Shown: positions 54,921-62,878 of the stretch, piece by piece
How the letters are laid out: each line of letters starts with the position of its first letter
Numbering within the stretch: the stretch's first letter is position 1
DNA from: Trebonia kvetii
GTDB lineage: Bacteria; Actinomycetota; Actinomycetes; Streptosporangiales; Streptosporangiaceae
Direction of reading: 5' to 3'
Assembly (NCBI RefSeq): GCF_007827045.1
Contig: NZ_RPFW01000009.1
Coordinates: 1 to 64,000 of the forward strand
DNA length: 64,000 bases
Position numbers and translations under genes: made by a program
The notes under the pieces: generated by a model
Told to the model about the DNA's origin: nothing
What the model saw: only the letters and a program-made list of their open reading frames with translations
Databases searched by the model: none

Positions 54921-55991
54921 GTGCCGGGTTTGCAGCCGCGCCGCGTCACGATCGAGCCGGGGGACCGGGTGGTCGTCACGGGCGCCTCGGGGTTCATCGG
55001 GTCCGCCGTCACCAGGGCGGTGCGGTCGCGTGGCGCGCACGTGGTCGCGCTGACCGAGCCGGGTGCCGACTGCCGCACCCTCGCGGGGGTCGACGCCGAA
55101 CGGGTGGTGGCGGACGTCAGAGACCGGGCCGCCGTCCTGGCGGCCTGTGCCGGCGCCCGCTTCGTGTTCCACCTGGCCGCGATCTACCGGTTCTGGGCGC
55201 GCGACCCCCGGGTGTTCTACGACGTGAACGTCGGCGGCACGCTCAACGTGCTCGCCGCGGTACGTGCGGCCGGCTGCGAGCGGCTGGTCTACACCTCGAC
55301 CATCGGCGTACTCGACCCCCGGCGGGCCGGTGACGGGCGGCCGGGCGACGAGACCTGCTACGCCGACCTGGCCCTGCTGCACGGCTCTTACAAGGGATCC
55401 AAGTTCGTCGCGGAGCACGAGGTGCTGCGCGCCTGCGCCGGGGGACTCGACGCGTGCCTCGTTCTGCCGACCTTCCCGCTCGGCCCGGGCGACGCCGCGC
55501 CCACGCCGACCGGCCGGGTGGTGCTTGACTACCTCAACGGCAGGATGCCCGGTTTCGCCGACACCGCGATGAACGTCGTGCACGTCGACGACCTGGCGGC
55601 GGGCCACGTCGCGGCGCTGGAACGCGGCCTAACGGGCCGCAGCTACATCCTCGGCGGCGAGAACCTGAGCATGCGGGAGATCCTTGCGGCGCTCGCCGGC
55701 TGCACCGGCCTGCCGATGCCACGGATGCACGTGCCGCGGGGCCTGGTCCTCGCGGCGGGCGTCTCATCCACCCTGGTCCAGGGCCGGATGCTGCGCCGCG
55801 CACCCCGGGTGCCGCTCGAGGCGGCGCGCATGTCCGCGACGCCGATGATCTTCAGCGATGAACGGGCCCGCACCGAGCTCGGTCACACCGCGCGCCCGGC
55901 TCGGGAGGCGATCGCGGCGTCCGCCCACTGGTTCGCCGCCAACGGCTACGTGAGCGCCCGCCGCCTGGCCGCCATCAAGTGGCGCGACTGA
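54921..55991 (+). CDS. NAD-dependent epimerase/dehydratase, hopanoid-associated HpnA-like
   Basis: 356 residues, extended SDR. VVVTGASGFIGSAVTRAV is the cofactor loop; VFHLAAIYRFWARDP, VYTSTIGVL, SYKGSKFVAEHEV (Tyr-x3-Lys) and NVVHVDDLAAGHVAALERG with GRSYILGGENLSMREILAALA closely follow the HpnA/dihydroflavonol-reductase branch. HpnA itself is named after hopanoid clusters, but no squalene-hopene cyclase or other hpn genes are here. GTG 54921 is the start; SD is weak. Confidence 0.85.
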   Translation: MPGLQPRRVTIEPGDRVVVTGASGFIGSAVTRAVRSRGAHVVALTEPGADCRTLAGVDAERVVADVRDRAAVLAACAGARFVFHLAAIYRFWARDPRVFYDVNVGGTLNVLAAVRAAGCERLVYTSTIGVLDPRRAGDGRPGDETCYADLALLHGSYKGSKFVAEHEVLRACAGGLDACLVLPTFPLGPGDAAPTPTGRVVLDYLNGRMPGFADTAMNVVHVDDLAAGHVAALERGLTGRSYILGGENLSMREILAALAGCTGLPMPRMHVPRGLVLAAGVSSTLVQGRMLRRAPRVPLEAARMSATPMIFSDERARTELGHTARPAREAIAASAHWFAANGYVSARRLAAIKWRD

Positions 55992-56047
55992 ACCCGCTCA
56001 GTACGACTGCTTACTCCCCGCACCCCGCACCCGCACCCGCACCCGCT

Positions 56048-56095
56048 AAGAATGTACCGTTGGGCCGGCTATCACCGGCCTTTCGGTACATTCTT
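56048..56095. terminator. Strong bidirectional hairpin after the epimerase and encapsulin genes
   Basis: aagaatgtaccg (56048-56059) pairs perfectly with cggtacattctt (56084-56095) over 12 bp; inside, ggccgg and ccggcc form a second stem around ctatca. It lies in the 109-bp convergent gap. The ends give A-rich and T-rich flanks on either strand, fitting a bidirectional terminator. Immediately upstream is a low-complexity cccgca hexamer run (56018-56046). Confidence 0.8.
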
Positions 56096-56100
56096 GCGTC

Positions 56101-56898
56101 TTACGCGGTGATCGCGACGCTCGCCTCCGAGGTGTAGGCGGAGAACGTGAACGACTCGGTGAAGTACAGCCGCACCGAGTCCGCGTCGTGGTCAAGGTAG
56201 CCGATGGACAGGTCCTGGCCGATGTGCAGCTCGTAGTCGCCGCCGCGGCAGGAGAGCAGCAGCGCGCCCTCGATCGCCGGCGCCCAGATGATCTCGCCGT
56301 CGAGCAGCCGCCGCAGGTGCTCGCGGATCGGGTAGCCGTGATCGGAGGTCTCGCTAACCGCCGTGTACGCGTCGGCGGACAGCAGCAGCGAGTAAGGGCC
56401 CGCCACGCCGGCCAGCCGCAGTTCGCTCAGCGCTTTGCTGACCACGTCCGGGTAGTCGCGCGGCTCGCCGGGCAGGATCAGGCCCTGGTTGGACGCGGCC
56501 GGCCTGATGCCGGAGACCCGGGCGGCCGCGTAACCATCGAAGACCGCGCGGTCCTCGGCGAAGGCGATCTTCTTCGCGGCGTCCTTGACCGGCTGCCAGT
56601 CCGCGTCGAGGGCGCCCCGCTCGACCGAGTCGATCTCCGCACGGCTGAGCGTGAACGGCACGCGCAGCTCGACGACCGGCCGCCAGTCGCGCAGCGCGGC
56701 CGAGATGCCGTCGCCCGGCGGTTCGATCGCCGTCGCGTGCCCGGTGCCGACTCCGGCGAGGCCGAGTCCGTCGGGTCCTGTCACGTCGACCGCCTTGCGC
56801 GCGGCGGCGTGCAGCGCGAACGTGCGCTTCGCCTCGTCTTCGATCTGGGCCCAGGCGGCAGCCGAGACCGGGGCGAGCTCACGGTACAGGTTGTTCAT
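56101..56898 (-). CDS. enc: Encapsulin shell protein, family 1
   Basis: 265 residues, the usual size of T=1 family-1 encapsulins. The start MNNLYRELAPVSAAAWAQIEDEAKRTFALHAAARKAVDV is the conserved N-arm and P-domain opening; VVELRVPFTLSRAEIDSVERGALDADWQPVKDAAKKIAFAEDRAVFDGY is the E-loop to P-domain; YSLLLSADAYTAVSE and DLSIGYLDHDADSVRLYFTESFTFSAYTSEA form the HK97-like A-domain end. Self-assembles into a 24-nm cage that carries cargo with a C-terminal tag. ATG 56898 is used; the longer frame to 56994 has no family match. The usual upstream dyp partner is not adjacent; a tagged DyP lies at 62879-63967 on the same strand. Confidence 0.93.
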   Translation of the reverse strand: MNNLYRELAPVSAAAWAQIEDEAKRTFALHAAARKAVDVTGPDGLGLAGVGTGHATAIEPPGDGISAALRDWRPVVELRVPFTLSRAEIDSVERGALDADWQPVKDAAKKIAFAEDRAVFDGYAAARVSGIRPAASNQGLILPGEPRDYPDVVSKALSELRLAGVAGPYSLLLSADAYTAVSETSDHGYPIREHLRRLLDGEIIWAPAIEGALLLSCRGGDYELHIGQDLSIGYLDHDADSVRLYFTESFTFSAYTSEASVAITA

Positions 56899-57012
56899 TG
56901 CCACCGATTCTGTTGAGCCGACAGGAGATGGTCTTGCTGTCTTGTTATAGCCGGCGCCTACGGACGACCGCGGACCGCCGTCACCGCTCGGCATGCGGGT
57001 CGATGATGCCGC

Positions 57013-57106
57013 GTGGTGCCACCCTCAGGGCGCTGTGGCACCAACATCGACCTGCAGTATGCCAAGATGAGCCAAATTTATTTGCAGTGGTGCCAAAGTG
57101 GTGCCA
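57013..57106. promoter_or_regulatory. Four TGGTGCC boxes upstream of the RHH gene
   Basis: gtggtgcc at 57013-57020, the inverse tggcacca at 57036-57043, and gtggtgcca at both 57087-57095 and 57098-57106. The last two are 11 bp apart, the helical spacing expected for side-by-side ribbon-helix-helix dimers. The region (56899-57116) separates encapsulin from the RHH gene, so the boxes could affect both. Autoregulation is inferred. Confidence 0.6.
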
Positions 57107-57116
57107 TAGTAGAGCC

Positions 57117-57650
57117 ATGGAACTCACCCAGTACGTCGAAAGCCTCCGCCGCGAGCTGACGACCGCGGCCGAGCTGGGCGGTGACGACGCCCATGCGCTC
57201 GCCGACCGGCTGTTGCGGCCGCTCGACGCCGCGGTGCGGCTCACCCTGCTCGAGGCGCTGTCCGCCGCTGCCGAGGAGATCTCCGCCGAGCTCGCGCCCG
57301 GCGCGGTCGATGTCCGGCTGCGCGGTGGCGCGGCCGGGTTCGTCGTGACACCGCCGCCCGCGCCCGCCGTGCCGGCCGCCGGCGACGCCGTGGCCGGCCC
57401 CGGCGAGGTGCGGCTGCCTGTCGCCGAGGGCGAAGACGCTGCCATGGTCCGGATCAACCTGCGGCTGCCCGCCAATCTCAAGGCCTTCATCGAGGACGCC
57501 GCGGCCGCGGGCGGGCTGTCCGTCAATGCCTGGATCGTCAGGGCCGCCGCCGCCGGGCTTGGCAACGAGGGCTGGCGCGTCGCGCGCCGTGCTCCCACCC
57601 AGCAGTCCGACCAGACCGTCGGCCAGAGCTTCACCGGCTGGGTCCGCTGA
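57117..57650 (+). CDS. HicB-like / Arc-type ribbon-helix-helix protein
   Basis: 177 residues. N-terminal half: helical ELTQYVESLRRELTTAAELGGDDAHALADRLLRPLDAAVRLTLLEALSAAAEEI. C-terminal part: VRINLRLPANLKAFIEDAAAAGGLSVNAWIVRAAAAGL, an Arc/MetJ-type RHH with the usual beta-strand and two helices (about residues 112-150). No HicA toxin is adjacent, so a plain DNA-binding regulator of the downstream operon is more likely than an antitoxin. ATG 57117 is used; the ORF upstream is not conserved. Sixty bases later DUF4097 begins. Confidence 0.8.
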   Translation: MELTQYVESLRRELTTAAELGGDDAHALADRLLRPLDAAVRLTLLEALSAAAEEISAELAPGAVDVRLRGGAAGFVVTPPPAPAVPAAGDAVAGPGEVRLPVAEGEDAAMVRINLRLPANLKAFIEDAAAAGGLSVNAWIVRAAAAGLGNEGWRVARRAPTQQSDQTVGQSFTGWVR

Positions 57651-57709
57651 CACCCGCACACCGCGCATACCGCCGCCAGTCAAAGCCATCGCGAGCAAAG
57701 GAACCTGAC

Positions 57710-58600
57710 GTGTCCCTCTCGAACTTCAACACCCCGTCACCGATCGCCGTCGCTCTCGACCTCTACGTCGCCGACGTCCGCCTCGTCGTTTCCGACCGCG
57801 CCGACACGATCGTCGACGTCCGCCCCGGTGACCCAGACAAGTCCGCCGACGTCAAGGCGGCGGAGAACACCCGCGTCGAGTACGACGAGGCCACCAGGAC
57901 GCTGAGCATCGTCTCGCGCAAGCCGCGCAGCCGGTTCGTCAACTTCAGCAGCAAGCGCCCCGAGTCGATCGACGTCATCATCCGGCTGCCGTCGGACTCC
58001 GACGTGCGCGGCGAGGCCGATCTCGGTGATTTCGTGGCCGACGGCGTGCTCGGCGCCGTCGCGTTTAAGACAGGCCTCGGCGCCGTCCATCTCGACGGAA
58101 CCGGGCCACTCAACCTCCGCAACGGCCTCGGCCAGGTCAGTGTCGCGGACGTCCGTGGTTCCGCCGAGGTGCACGCGGGCTCCGGTGACATCAGGATCCG
58201 TGCCGTGGACGGCACCGCCCAGGTCTCCAACGGCAACGGGAAGGTACGGGTCGGCGTCGTCACCGGTCCCGCGACCGTCAAGGTCTCCAACGGTTCCGTG
58301 ACGGTCGACCACGCGCTGTCCGACATCACCGCGGAAAACTCCAACGGCGAGGTACGGATCGGCGAGGTCGTGCGCGGCACGGTGTCCGCCACGACCAAGA
58401 ACGGCAGCGTCGAGGTCGGCGTCCGCGAGGGCAGCGCCGCCTGGCTCGAGCTGAACACCGGGGTCGGCCGTGTCTACAACGAGCTTCCGGGCTCGGCCGC
58501 ACCGGAGGCCGGCGAGCAGGTCGAGCGGGTCAAAATCCACGCGAGCACCAAACTCGGCGATGTCACCATCCGCCGCGCGCCGCGCCTGGACGAGTCGTGA
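57710..58600 (+). CDS. DUF4097-family beta-strand repeat protein
   Basis: 296 residues of regularly spaced beta-strands (DVRLVVSDRADTIVDVRPG, VDGTAQVSNGNGKVRVG, VSNGSVTVDHALSDITAENSNGEVRIG), giving a right-handed parallel beta-helix, typical of DUF4097. No signal peptide, so likely cytoplasmic or membrane-associated. GTG 57710 is preceded by aaggaac. Its stop overlaps the ABC ATPase start (GTGA), showing co-translation with the exporter. Confidence 0.85.
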   Translation: MSLSNFNTPSPIAVALDLYVADVRLVVSDRADTIVDVRPGDPDKSADVKAAENTRVEYDEATRTLSIVSRKPRSRFVNFSSKRPESIDVIIRLPSDSDVRGEADLGDFVADGVLGAVAFKTGLGAVHLDGTGPLNLRNGLGQVSVADVRGSAEVHAGSGDIRIRAVDGTAQVSNGNGKVRVGVVTGPATVKVSNGSVTVDHALSDITAENSNGEVRIGEVVRGTVSATTKNGSVEVGVREGSAAWLELNTGVGRVYNELPGSAAPEAGEQVERVKIHASTKLGDVTIRRAPRLDES

Positions 58601-59577
58601 GCGCTGTGACGGCCGCCGCCGATGCCGCGACTGCCGCTGATGCTGCCAGCGCCGGGGCCGCGATCTGGACCCGCGGGCTGCGCAAGTCCTTCGGCGGCGT
58701 GGTGGTGCTCAACGGCATCGACCTGACGGTGCCGCGGGGCACGATCCTGGCCCTGCTCGGCCCGAACGGAGCCGGCAAGACCACCGCCGTCCACCTGCTG
58801 ACCACCTACCTGCGCCCCGACGCGGGCGAGATCCGCATCGGCGGCCAGGACCCGGCCAAGAACCCGCAGGCGGTCCGCCGTGCGATCGGCGTCACCGGTC
58901 AGTTCTCCGCCGTCGACGGCTATCTCACCGGCCGCGAGAACCTGATGCTGATGGCCGACCTGCACCTGCTGCGCAAGACCGCGGGATGCCGCCGGGCACA
59001 GGAACTGCTCGACAGGTTCGAGCTGACCGAGGCCGGTGACAAGCCGGCGTCGACCTACTCAGGTGGCATGAAGCGCAAGCTCGACCTGGCGATGACCCTG
59101 GTCGGCAACCCGAAGGTGATCTTCCTCGACGAGCCGACCACGGGCCTTGACCCGCGCAGCAGGCGCACGATGTGGGACATCATCCGCGGGCTTGTCGCTG
59201 AGGGGACGACGATCCTGCTCACGACCCAGTACCTGGACGAGGCCGACCAGCTCGCGCACCGCGTCGCGGTGCTCGACGGCGGCAGGATCGTCGCGGAGGG
59301 GACGCCCACCGAGCTCAAGGCGCGCATCCCTGGCGGCCACATCGAGCTTGCCTTCGCCGGCCGCGCCGAGCTCGACGCGGCGGCGACGGCGTTCGCCCCG
59401 GCCGGCCGCGACGACGACGCGCTAACCCTCCAGCTCGCGGGTGACGACCGCGTCGCCACCCTGCGGGCACTGCTGCGGCGGCTGGACGACGCCGGCGTCG
59501 AGGCCGAGTCGCTCACCGTGCACACCCCCGATCTCGACGACGTCTTCTTCGCGCTCACTGGCAAGAAGGGAGCCTGA
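58597..59577 (+). CDS. ABC exporter ATPase, daunorubicin-resistance DrrA type
   Basis: 326 residues. Walker A LLGPNGAGKTT (about 50-60), the Drr-type VTGQFSAVDGYLTGRENLMLMADL, signature TYSGGMKRKLDLAM, Walker B VIFLDEPTTGLDPRSR, and the C-terminal domain with the VHTPDLDDVFFALTGK ending all mark the DrrA/ABC-2 branch. Partner of the next gene. Confidence 0.93.
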   Translation: MSAVTAAADAATAADAASAGAAIWTRGLRKSFGGVVVLNGIDLTVPRGTILALLGPNGAGKTTAVHLLTTYLRPDAGEIRIGGQDPAKNPQAVRRAIGVTGQFSAVDGYLTGRENLMLMADLHLLRKTAGCRRAQELLDRFELTEAGDKPASTYSGGMKRKLDLAMTLVGNPKVIFLDEPTTGLDPRSRRTMWDIIRGLVAEGTTILLTTQYLDEADQLAHRVAVLDGGRIVAEGTPTELKARIPGGHIELAFAGRAELDAAATAFAPAGRDDDALTLQLAGDDRVATLRALLRRLDDAGVEAESLTVHTPDLDDVFFALTGKKGA

Positions 59578-59579
59578 CG

Positions 59580-60443
59580 ATGAGCACCATGACGATGGCG
59601 GAGACCGCTCTCGATACCGCGGACACCCGCTCCCATGCCCTCGTGCACGCGCGGGTCATGCTCCGCCGCAACCTGCGCCACCTGCAGCGCTACCCGTCGC
59701 TCACGCTGATGGTCACCCTGATGCCGCTGGTCTTCCTGCTGCTGTTCGTCTACATCTTCGGCGGGACACTCGGTTCCGGCCTGGGCAGCGGGGTGCCGGC
59801 CGGCCTGCGCGGTGGTCTGCCCGGCGGGGGCCGCGCCGCCTACGCGAACTACGTCGCGCCGGGGATCATCCTGATGGCCGTGGCCGCCGCGGCGCAGGGC
59901 ACGTCGATCGCCGTCGCCCAGGACATGACGGAGGGCATCATCGCCCGCTTCCGCACCATGGCCGTCGCCCGGTCATCGGTGCTGACCGGGCACGTCGTGG
60001 GGGCGATCATTCAGACGATGGCCGGCGTCGTGGTTGTCACCGCGGCGGCCCTCGCCGTCGGCTTCCGGCCGCACGCTAACGCGGCGCAGTGGCTGGCCGC
60101 CTTCGGCGTGGTCCTGCTGCTGACCTTCGCCGTGACGTGGCTGTGCGTCGGCCTCGGGCTGTCGGCAAAGAGCGTGGAGACCGCGAGCAACTCGCCGATG
60201 TTCCTCATCATCCTGCCGTTCCTCGGCAGCGGGTTCGTGCCGACAAGCTCGCTGCCCGCGGGCGTCCGCTGGTTCGCCGAGTACCAGCCGTTCACCCCGG
60301 TCAACGAGACGCTGCGCGGGCTGCTGACAGGAACACCGATCGGCGACAACCTGATCATCACCATCGCCTGGTGCGCCGGGGTGGCGGCGCTGTCGTACGC
60401 ATGGTCGCGCAGGCTGTACGAGCGCGAACCCAAGCCGCGCTGA
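59580..60443 (+). CDS. ABC-2-type exporter permease, DrrB type
   Basis: 287 residues, six membrane helices. LRRNLRHLQRYPSLTLMVTLMPLVFLLLFVYIFGG is the typical first helix region and SVETASNSPMFLIILPFLGSGFVPTSSLPAGVRWFAEYQPFTPVNETLRGLL the conserved late loop of ABC-2 permeases. Two bases after the ATPase stop, so same operon. Exported compound unknown. Confidence 0.93.
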   Translation: MSTMTMAETALDTADTRSHALVHARVMLRRNLRHLQRYPSLTLMVTLMPLVFLLLFVYIFGGTLGSGLGSGVPAGLRGGLPGGGRAAYANYVAPGIILMAVAAAAQGTSIAVAQDMTEGIIARFRTMAVARSSVLTGHVVGAIIQTMAGVVVVTAAALAVGFRPHANAAQWLAAFGVVLLLTFAVTWLCVGLGLSAKSVETASNSPMFLIILPFLGSGFVPTSSLPAGVRWFAEYQPFTPVNETLRGLLTGTPIGDNLIITIAWCAGVAALSYAWSRRLYEREPKPR

Positions 60444-60464
60444 ACCGCCCGCCTGGCGGCTGCC

Positions 60465-60498
60465 CATTGCGCGTACCGTGGCCACGGTACGCGCAATG
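60465..60498. terminator. Perfect 34-bp palindrome between convergent genes
   Basis: cattgcgcgtaccgtgg at 60465-60481 is exactly mirrored by ccacggtacgcgcaatg at 60482-60498, with no spacer. It lies 21 bases after the ABC permease stop and 46 bases before the nitroreductase-type stop. It should work as a bidirectional terminator or form a cruciform. Confidence 0.8.
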
Positions 60499-60544
60499 AC
60501 CGCGTCCGGCCGATGACCAGGTCAACTTCCCGCCGGTGCGCCGG

Positions 60545-60958
60545 CTAGGGCCTGACGGGCCGCAGGAGGAACAGCGGGATTGTCCGCTCCGTCCTGGCCG
60601 CGAACTTGTCGATGTTGGCAAACTGTGCGGCGAGCTTGGACCAAAGCTCCCTACGCGCGGGGCCTGTCTGCTCCTCGGCTGTCGCGAGGAATCTGCGGGT
60701 ACCCGTCTCGACTGTGATCAGCGGATTGGCTTTGAGGTTGTGGTACCACGCCGGGTGGTTCGGCGATCCCCCATTCGAGGCGATGATCGCGATGCAGTCG
60801 TCGCCCTGGGCCGAGTAGGCCAGTGGCGTGACCCGCTCGGTCCCGGACCTGGCGCCGATGTGGTGGATGAGGACCAGCGGGGTGCCTTCAAGCACGCCGC
60901 CGACCTGCCCGCCGTTCGCGCGGAACTCCTCGACGGTCCGCCGGTCGAATTCAGTCAC
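60545..60958 (-). CDS. Nitroreductase/quinone-reductase family, F420-dependent (Ddn/DUF385-like)
   Basis: 137 residues of the split-barrel fold. GTPLVLIHHIGARSGTERVTPLAYSAQGDDCIAIIASNGGSPNHPAWYHNLKANPLITVETG is the Ddn/FDOR-A signature region, and the WSKLAAQFANIDKFAARTERTIPLFLLRP end is typical. Reduces quinones or nitro compounds with F420H2. Its start overlaps the end of the DHFR-like gene by 8 bases, so they are co-translated. Confidence 0.9.
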   Translation of the reverse strand: MTEFDRRTVEEFRANGGQVGGVLEGTPLVLIHHIGARSGTERVTPLAYSAQGDDCIAIIASNGGSPNHPAWYHNLKANPLITVETGTRRFLATAEEQTGPARRELWSKLAAQFANIDKFAARTERTIPLFLLRPVRP

Positions 60959-61532
60959 TGCCGATCCCGTAGACCAGGAGCAGCCGGCTGTCCGGCAGTT
61001 GCTCCGCTTTGTGCAGTTCGACCGGACGGCGAATCGCCGATGAGGTGAACAGTGCCTTTCCTTCGCCCGCGATCAGCGGATAGACGATCAGCCGTACCTC
61101 GTCCACGAGCCCCGCGTCGATCGCGGCGGCTGTGATCGTGGCACCGCCCATCAGGTAGATGTCTTTGCCGTCTTCCAGCTTGAGCGTCCCCAGCTCGTCG
61201 AGGCCGCGGAGGAACCGTGTGTGCGGCCAGGCGGCTGAGGTCAGGGTGCTCGACACCACATAGTGCGGTGTTCGCCTGGCGAAATCTGCCCATTCGACCT
61301 CGGCGGGGGTCGGCACGGCGCCGCTCTGCGGGTGGACCTTGTCCGGCTCGTCCTGGATCGTCGTCCAGTACTGTTCATACCCGGGATACATCCGGCCGCC
61401 GAGCACGCAGGCGTCGACCTGGGGTGTCAGGCCGTAGTCATCTGACCAGCCTGCCACCCAGTCCGCATATCCGTGCGGCCCCTCGTACTTCCCGTCGACC
61501 GAGATCTTCATGGCGCTGATGAGCTTGCGCAT
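60951..61532 (-). CDS. Dihydrofolate-reductase-like (RibD C-terminal) family protein
   Basis: 193 residues. MRKLISAMKISVDGKYEGPHGYADW is the start of RibD_C/DHFR-like reductases; ACVLGGRMYPGYEQYW and LEDGKDIYLMGGATITAAAIDAGLVDEVRLIVYPLIAGEGKALF are conserved NAD(P)H-binding and core segments. The actual substrate is not folate for most of these paralogs. ATG 61532 follows gggagg with good spacing. Confidence 0.9.
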   Translation of the reverse strand: MRKLISAMKISVDGKYEGPHGYADWVAGWSDDYGLTPQVDACVLGGRMYPGYEQYWTTIQDEPDKVHPQSGAVPTPAEVEWADFARRTPHYVVSSTLTSAAWPHTRFLRGLDELGTLKLEDGKDIYLMGGATITAAAIDAGLVDEVRLIVYPLIAGEGKALFTSSAIRRPVELHKAEQLPDSRLLLVYGIGSD

Positions 61533-61887
61533 CGTAGGTGCCTCCCATTCATGGTCGCCGCGGCTCCCGGCAAGCCCCGTCGTCGTCCCCGGAGCTGCCG
61601 ATCGGACCGGATGCTTGATCACCGCGGCATGCGGAGGAAACCCGCGTCGGGCCTCCCGGTAGTAGAGATCCGCGAGCCGCGAGAACTAACCGCTCACCGG
61701 CTTTTCCCGCCTTGAGAACCGGCACGAACCGGTCCGCAGCGGTCTGATCAGCGAATACCGTAGACGAGCCGTGAAAGCGGGAGTCGGCGGAATGGCCGGC
61801 ACGCGGCGGGTACGGGCTGCTACCGTCCGGTATGGCCGCCGGGCCACTGATAGCAGGTTTGAGGTGCCGGCAGAGGGAGGTCAGCCT
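61533..61887. other. 355-bp divergent intergenic region, no gene seen
   Basis: Holds the promoters for the reductase pair and for the secreted coiled-coil protein. I see the repeated element ccggc..aaccgg around 61695-61730 (accggctttt, aaccggca, aaccggtc) but no riboswitch I can confidently name. A c-di-AMP riboswitch was considered and not supported. Confidence 0.4.
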
Positions 61888-62871
61888 GTGCGCCGCTGCT
61901 GCTCCACCGAGAGCTGGTTCGCTGTTTCCGTACGCTGGCTTCGCCGCGGTGCGCGCAGCTGGGGCGGAGTCGTTGCCGTGGCCATGGCGTGCTCGCTGCT
62001 TGCTACCTCCGCACGGGCGGAGCCGACCAGTCAGCTGGCGCGAGATAGCGCGGCCGGTGCCCCTACCCTTGCGCAGTTGGAGTCTCGCGCGGCGCAGCTG
62101 TCCAAGCAGTATCGCGGTCAGCTGGACATTCTCACCGGGTCAGAAACCGCCGCCAAGGCGGCGGCAGCCCGGGTGGCCCTACTGGACCGCCGGTTCGCTG
62201 CCGTGCATCGCGAACTGGCCAGGTTCGCCGCGGCGAGCTACGAGGGCGCTCCGGCCAGCCAGGCGCTCGCGGCCTTCTTGGACGGCGGCGACCCGTCGCG
62301 GGTGCTCAGCGGTTCCGCGCTCGTTGAATACCTCGTGCAGCAGCGCGCCGCCCGCCAGCAGGAGCAGCAACGGCTCATCGCGGCCGAAGAGCGTGCCAAG
62401 CAGGCGGCGCAGGCCAAAGTGTCCAGGCTCCGCCAGCTGCTGGCAACGCTGGTGGGCCAGCAACAGCGGGTCAAGCGCCTGCTTGACCAGTTCCGGCCGC
62501 AGTCGCCGACCATCGGGGACAACATCACGCCGCGCATGCGCGAGGTCAGGGACGAGATCGACCGGAGGTTCGGTCCGTTCAGCGCCATCGGCTGCTACCG
62601 CCCAGGCAACGACGGCGAGCATCCGCTCGGGCGGGCATGCGACTTCATGCTCAGCTCCGGTGGCGTCATGCCAGCTGCCGCCAACATCCAACTGGGCTAC
62701 GACATCGCGGCGTGGGCCCAGGCGAACGCATCGCGGCTCGGGATCATGTACATCATCTACCGGCAGCGAATCTGGGATGTCCGCATGGGGTCGGCGGGCT
62801 GGGTACCGATGGAGGACCGCGGCAGTATCACCGCAAACCACTACGACCACGTGCACATCTCGGTCTTCTAG
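61888..62871 (+). CDS. Secreted coiled-coil protein with ARB_07466-like C-terminal domain
   Basis: 327 residues. A signal peptide with a basic start and hydrophobic core (VVAVAMACSLLATSARA) is followed by a long coiled coil (about residues 60-205, Ala/Gln/Arg-rich heptads, as in RipA and other NlpC/P60 partners). A C-terminal domain of about 110 residues follows (RFGPFSAIGCYRPGNDGEHPLGRACDFML, then NHYDHVHISVF), with the HPLGRACDFM and DHVHI residues typical of a DD-peptidase-like zinc fold. GTG 61888 is chosen because gagggagg precedes it. Probably acts on the cell wall. Confidence 0.82.
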   Translation: MRRCCSTESWFAVSVRWLRRGARSWGGVVAVAMACSLLATSARAEPTSQLARDSAAGAPTLAQLESRAAQLSKQYRGQLDILTGSETAAKAAAARVALLDRRFAAVHRELARFAAASYEGAPASQALAAFLDGGDPSRVLSGSALVEYLVQQRAARQQEQQRLIAAEERAKQAAQAKVSRLRQLLATLVGQQQRVKRLLDQFRPQSPTIGDNITPRMREVRDEIDRRFGPFSAIGCYRPGNDGEHPLGRACDFMLSSGGVMPAAANIQLGYDIAAWAQANASRLGIMYIIYRQRIWDVRMGSAGWVPMEDRGSITANHYDHVHISVF

Positions 62872-62878
62872 CGGCGTA

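Noticed and set aside
54921..55991. Hopanoid biosynthesis cluster
   Set aside because: Only the HpnA-like epimerase is present; no squalene-hopene cyclase or other hpn gene in the window.
56018..56046. cccgca hexamer run as a regulatory array
   Set aside because: Low-complexity GC-rich run next to a terminator; no evidence of a binding site.
57117..57650. HicAB toxin-antitoxin module
   Set aside because: Only an RHH-type HicB-like protein is found; the following gene is DUF4097, not a HicA toxin.
61533..61887. Possible c-di-AMP (ydaO-type) riboswitch before the secreted coiled-coil protein
   Set aside because: Such riboswitches often precede cell-wall enzymes in actinomycetes, but I could not match the conserved core segments in order.
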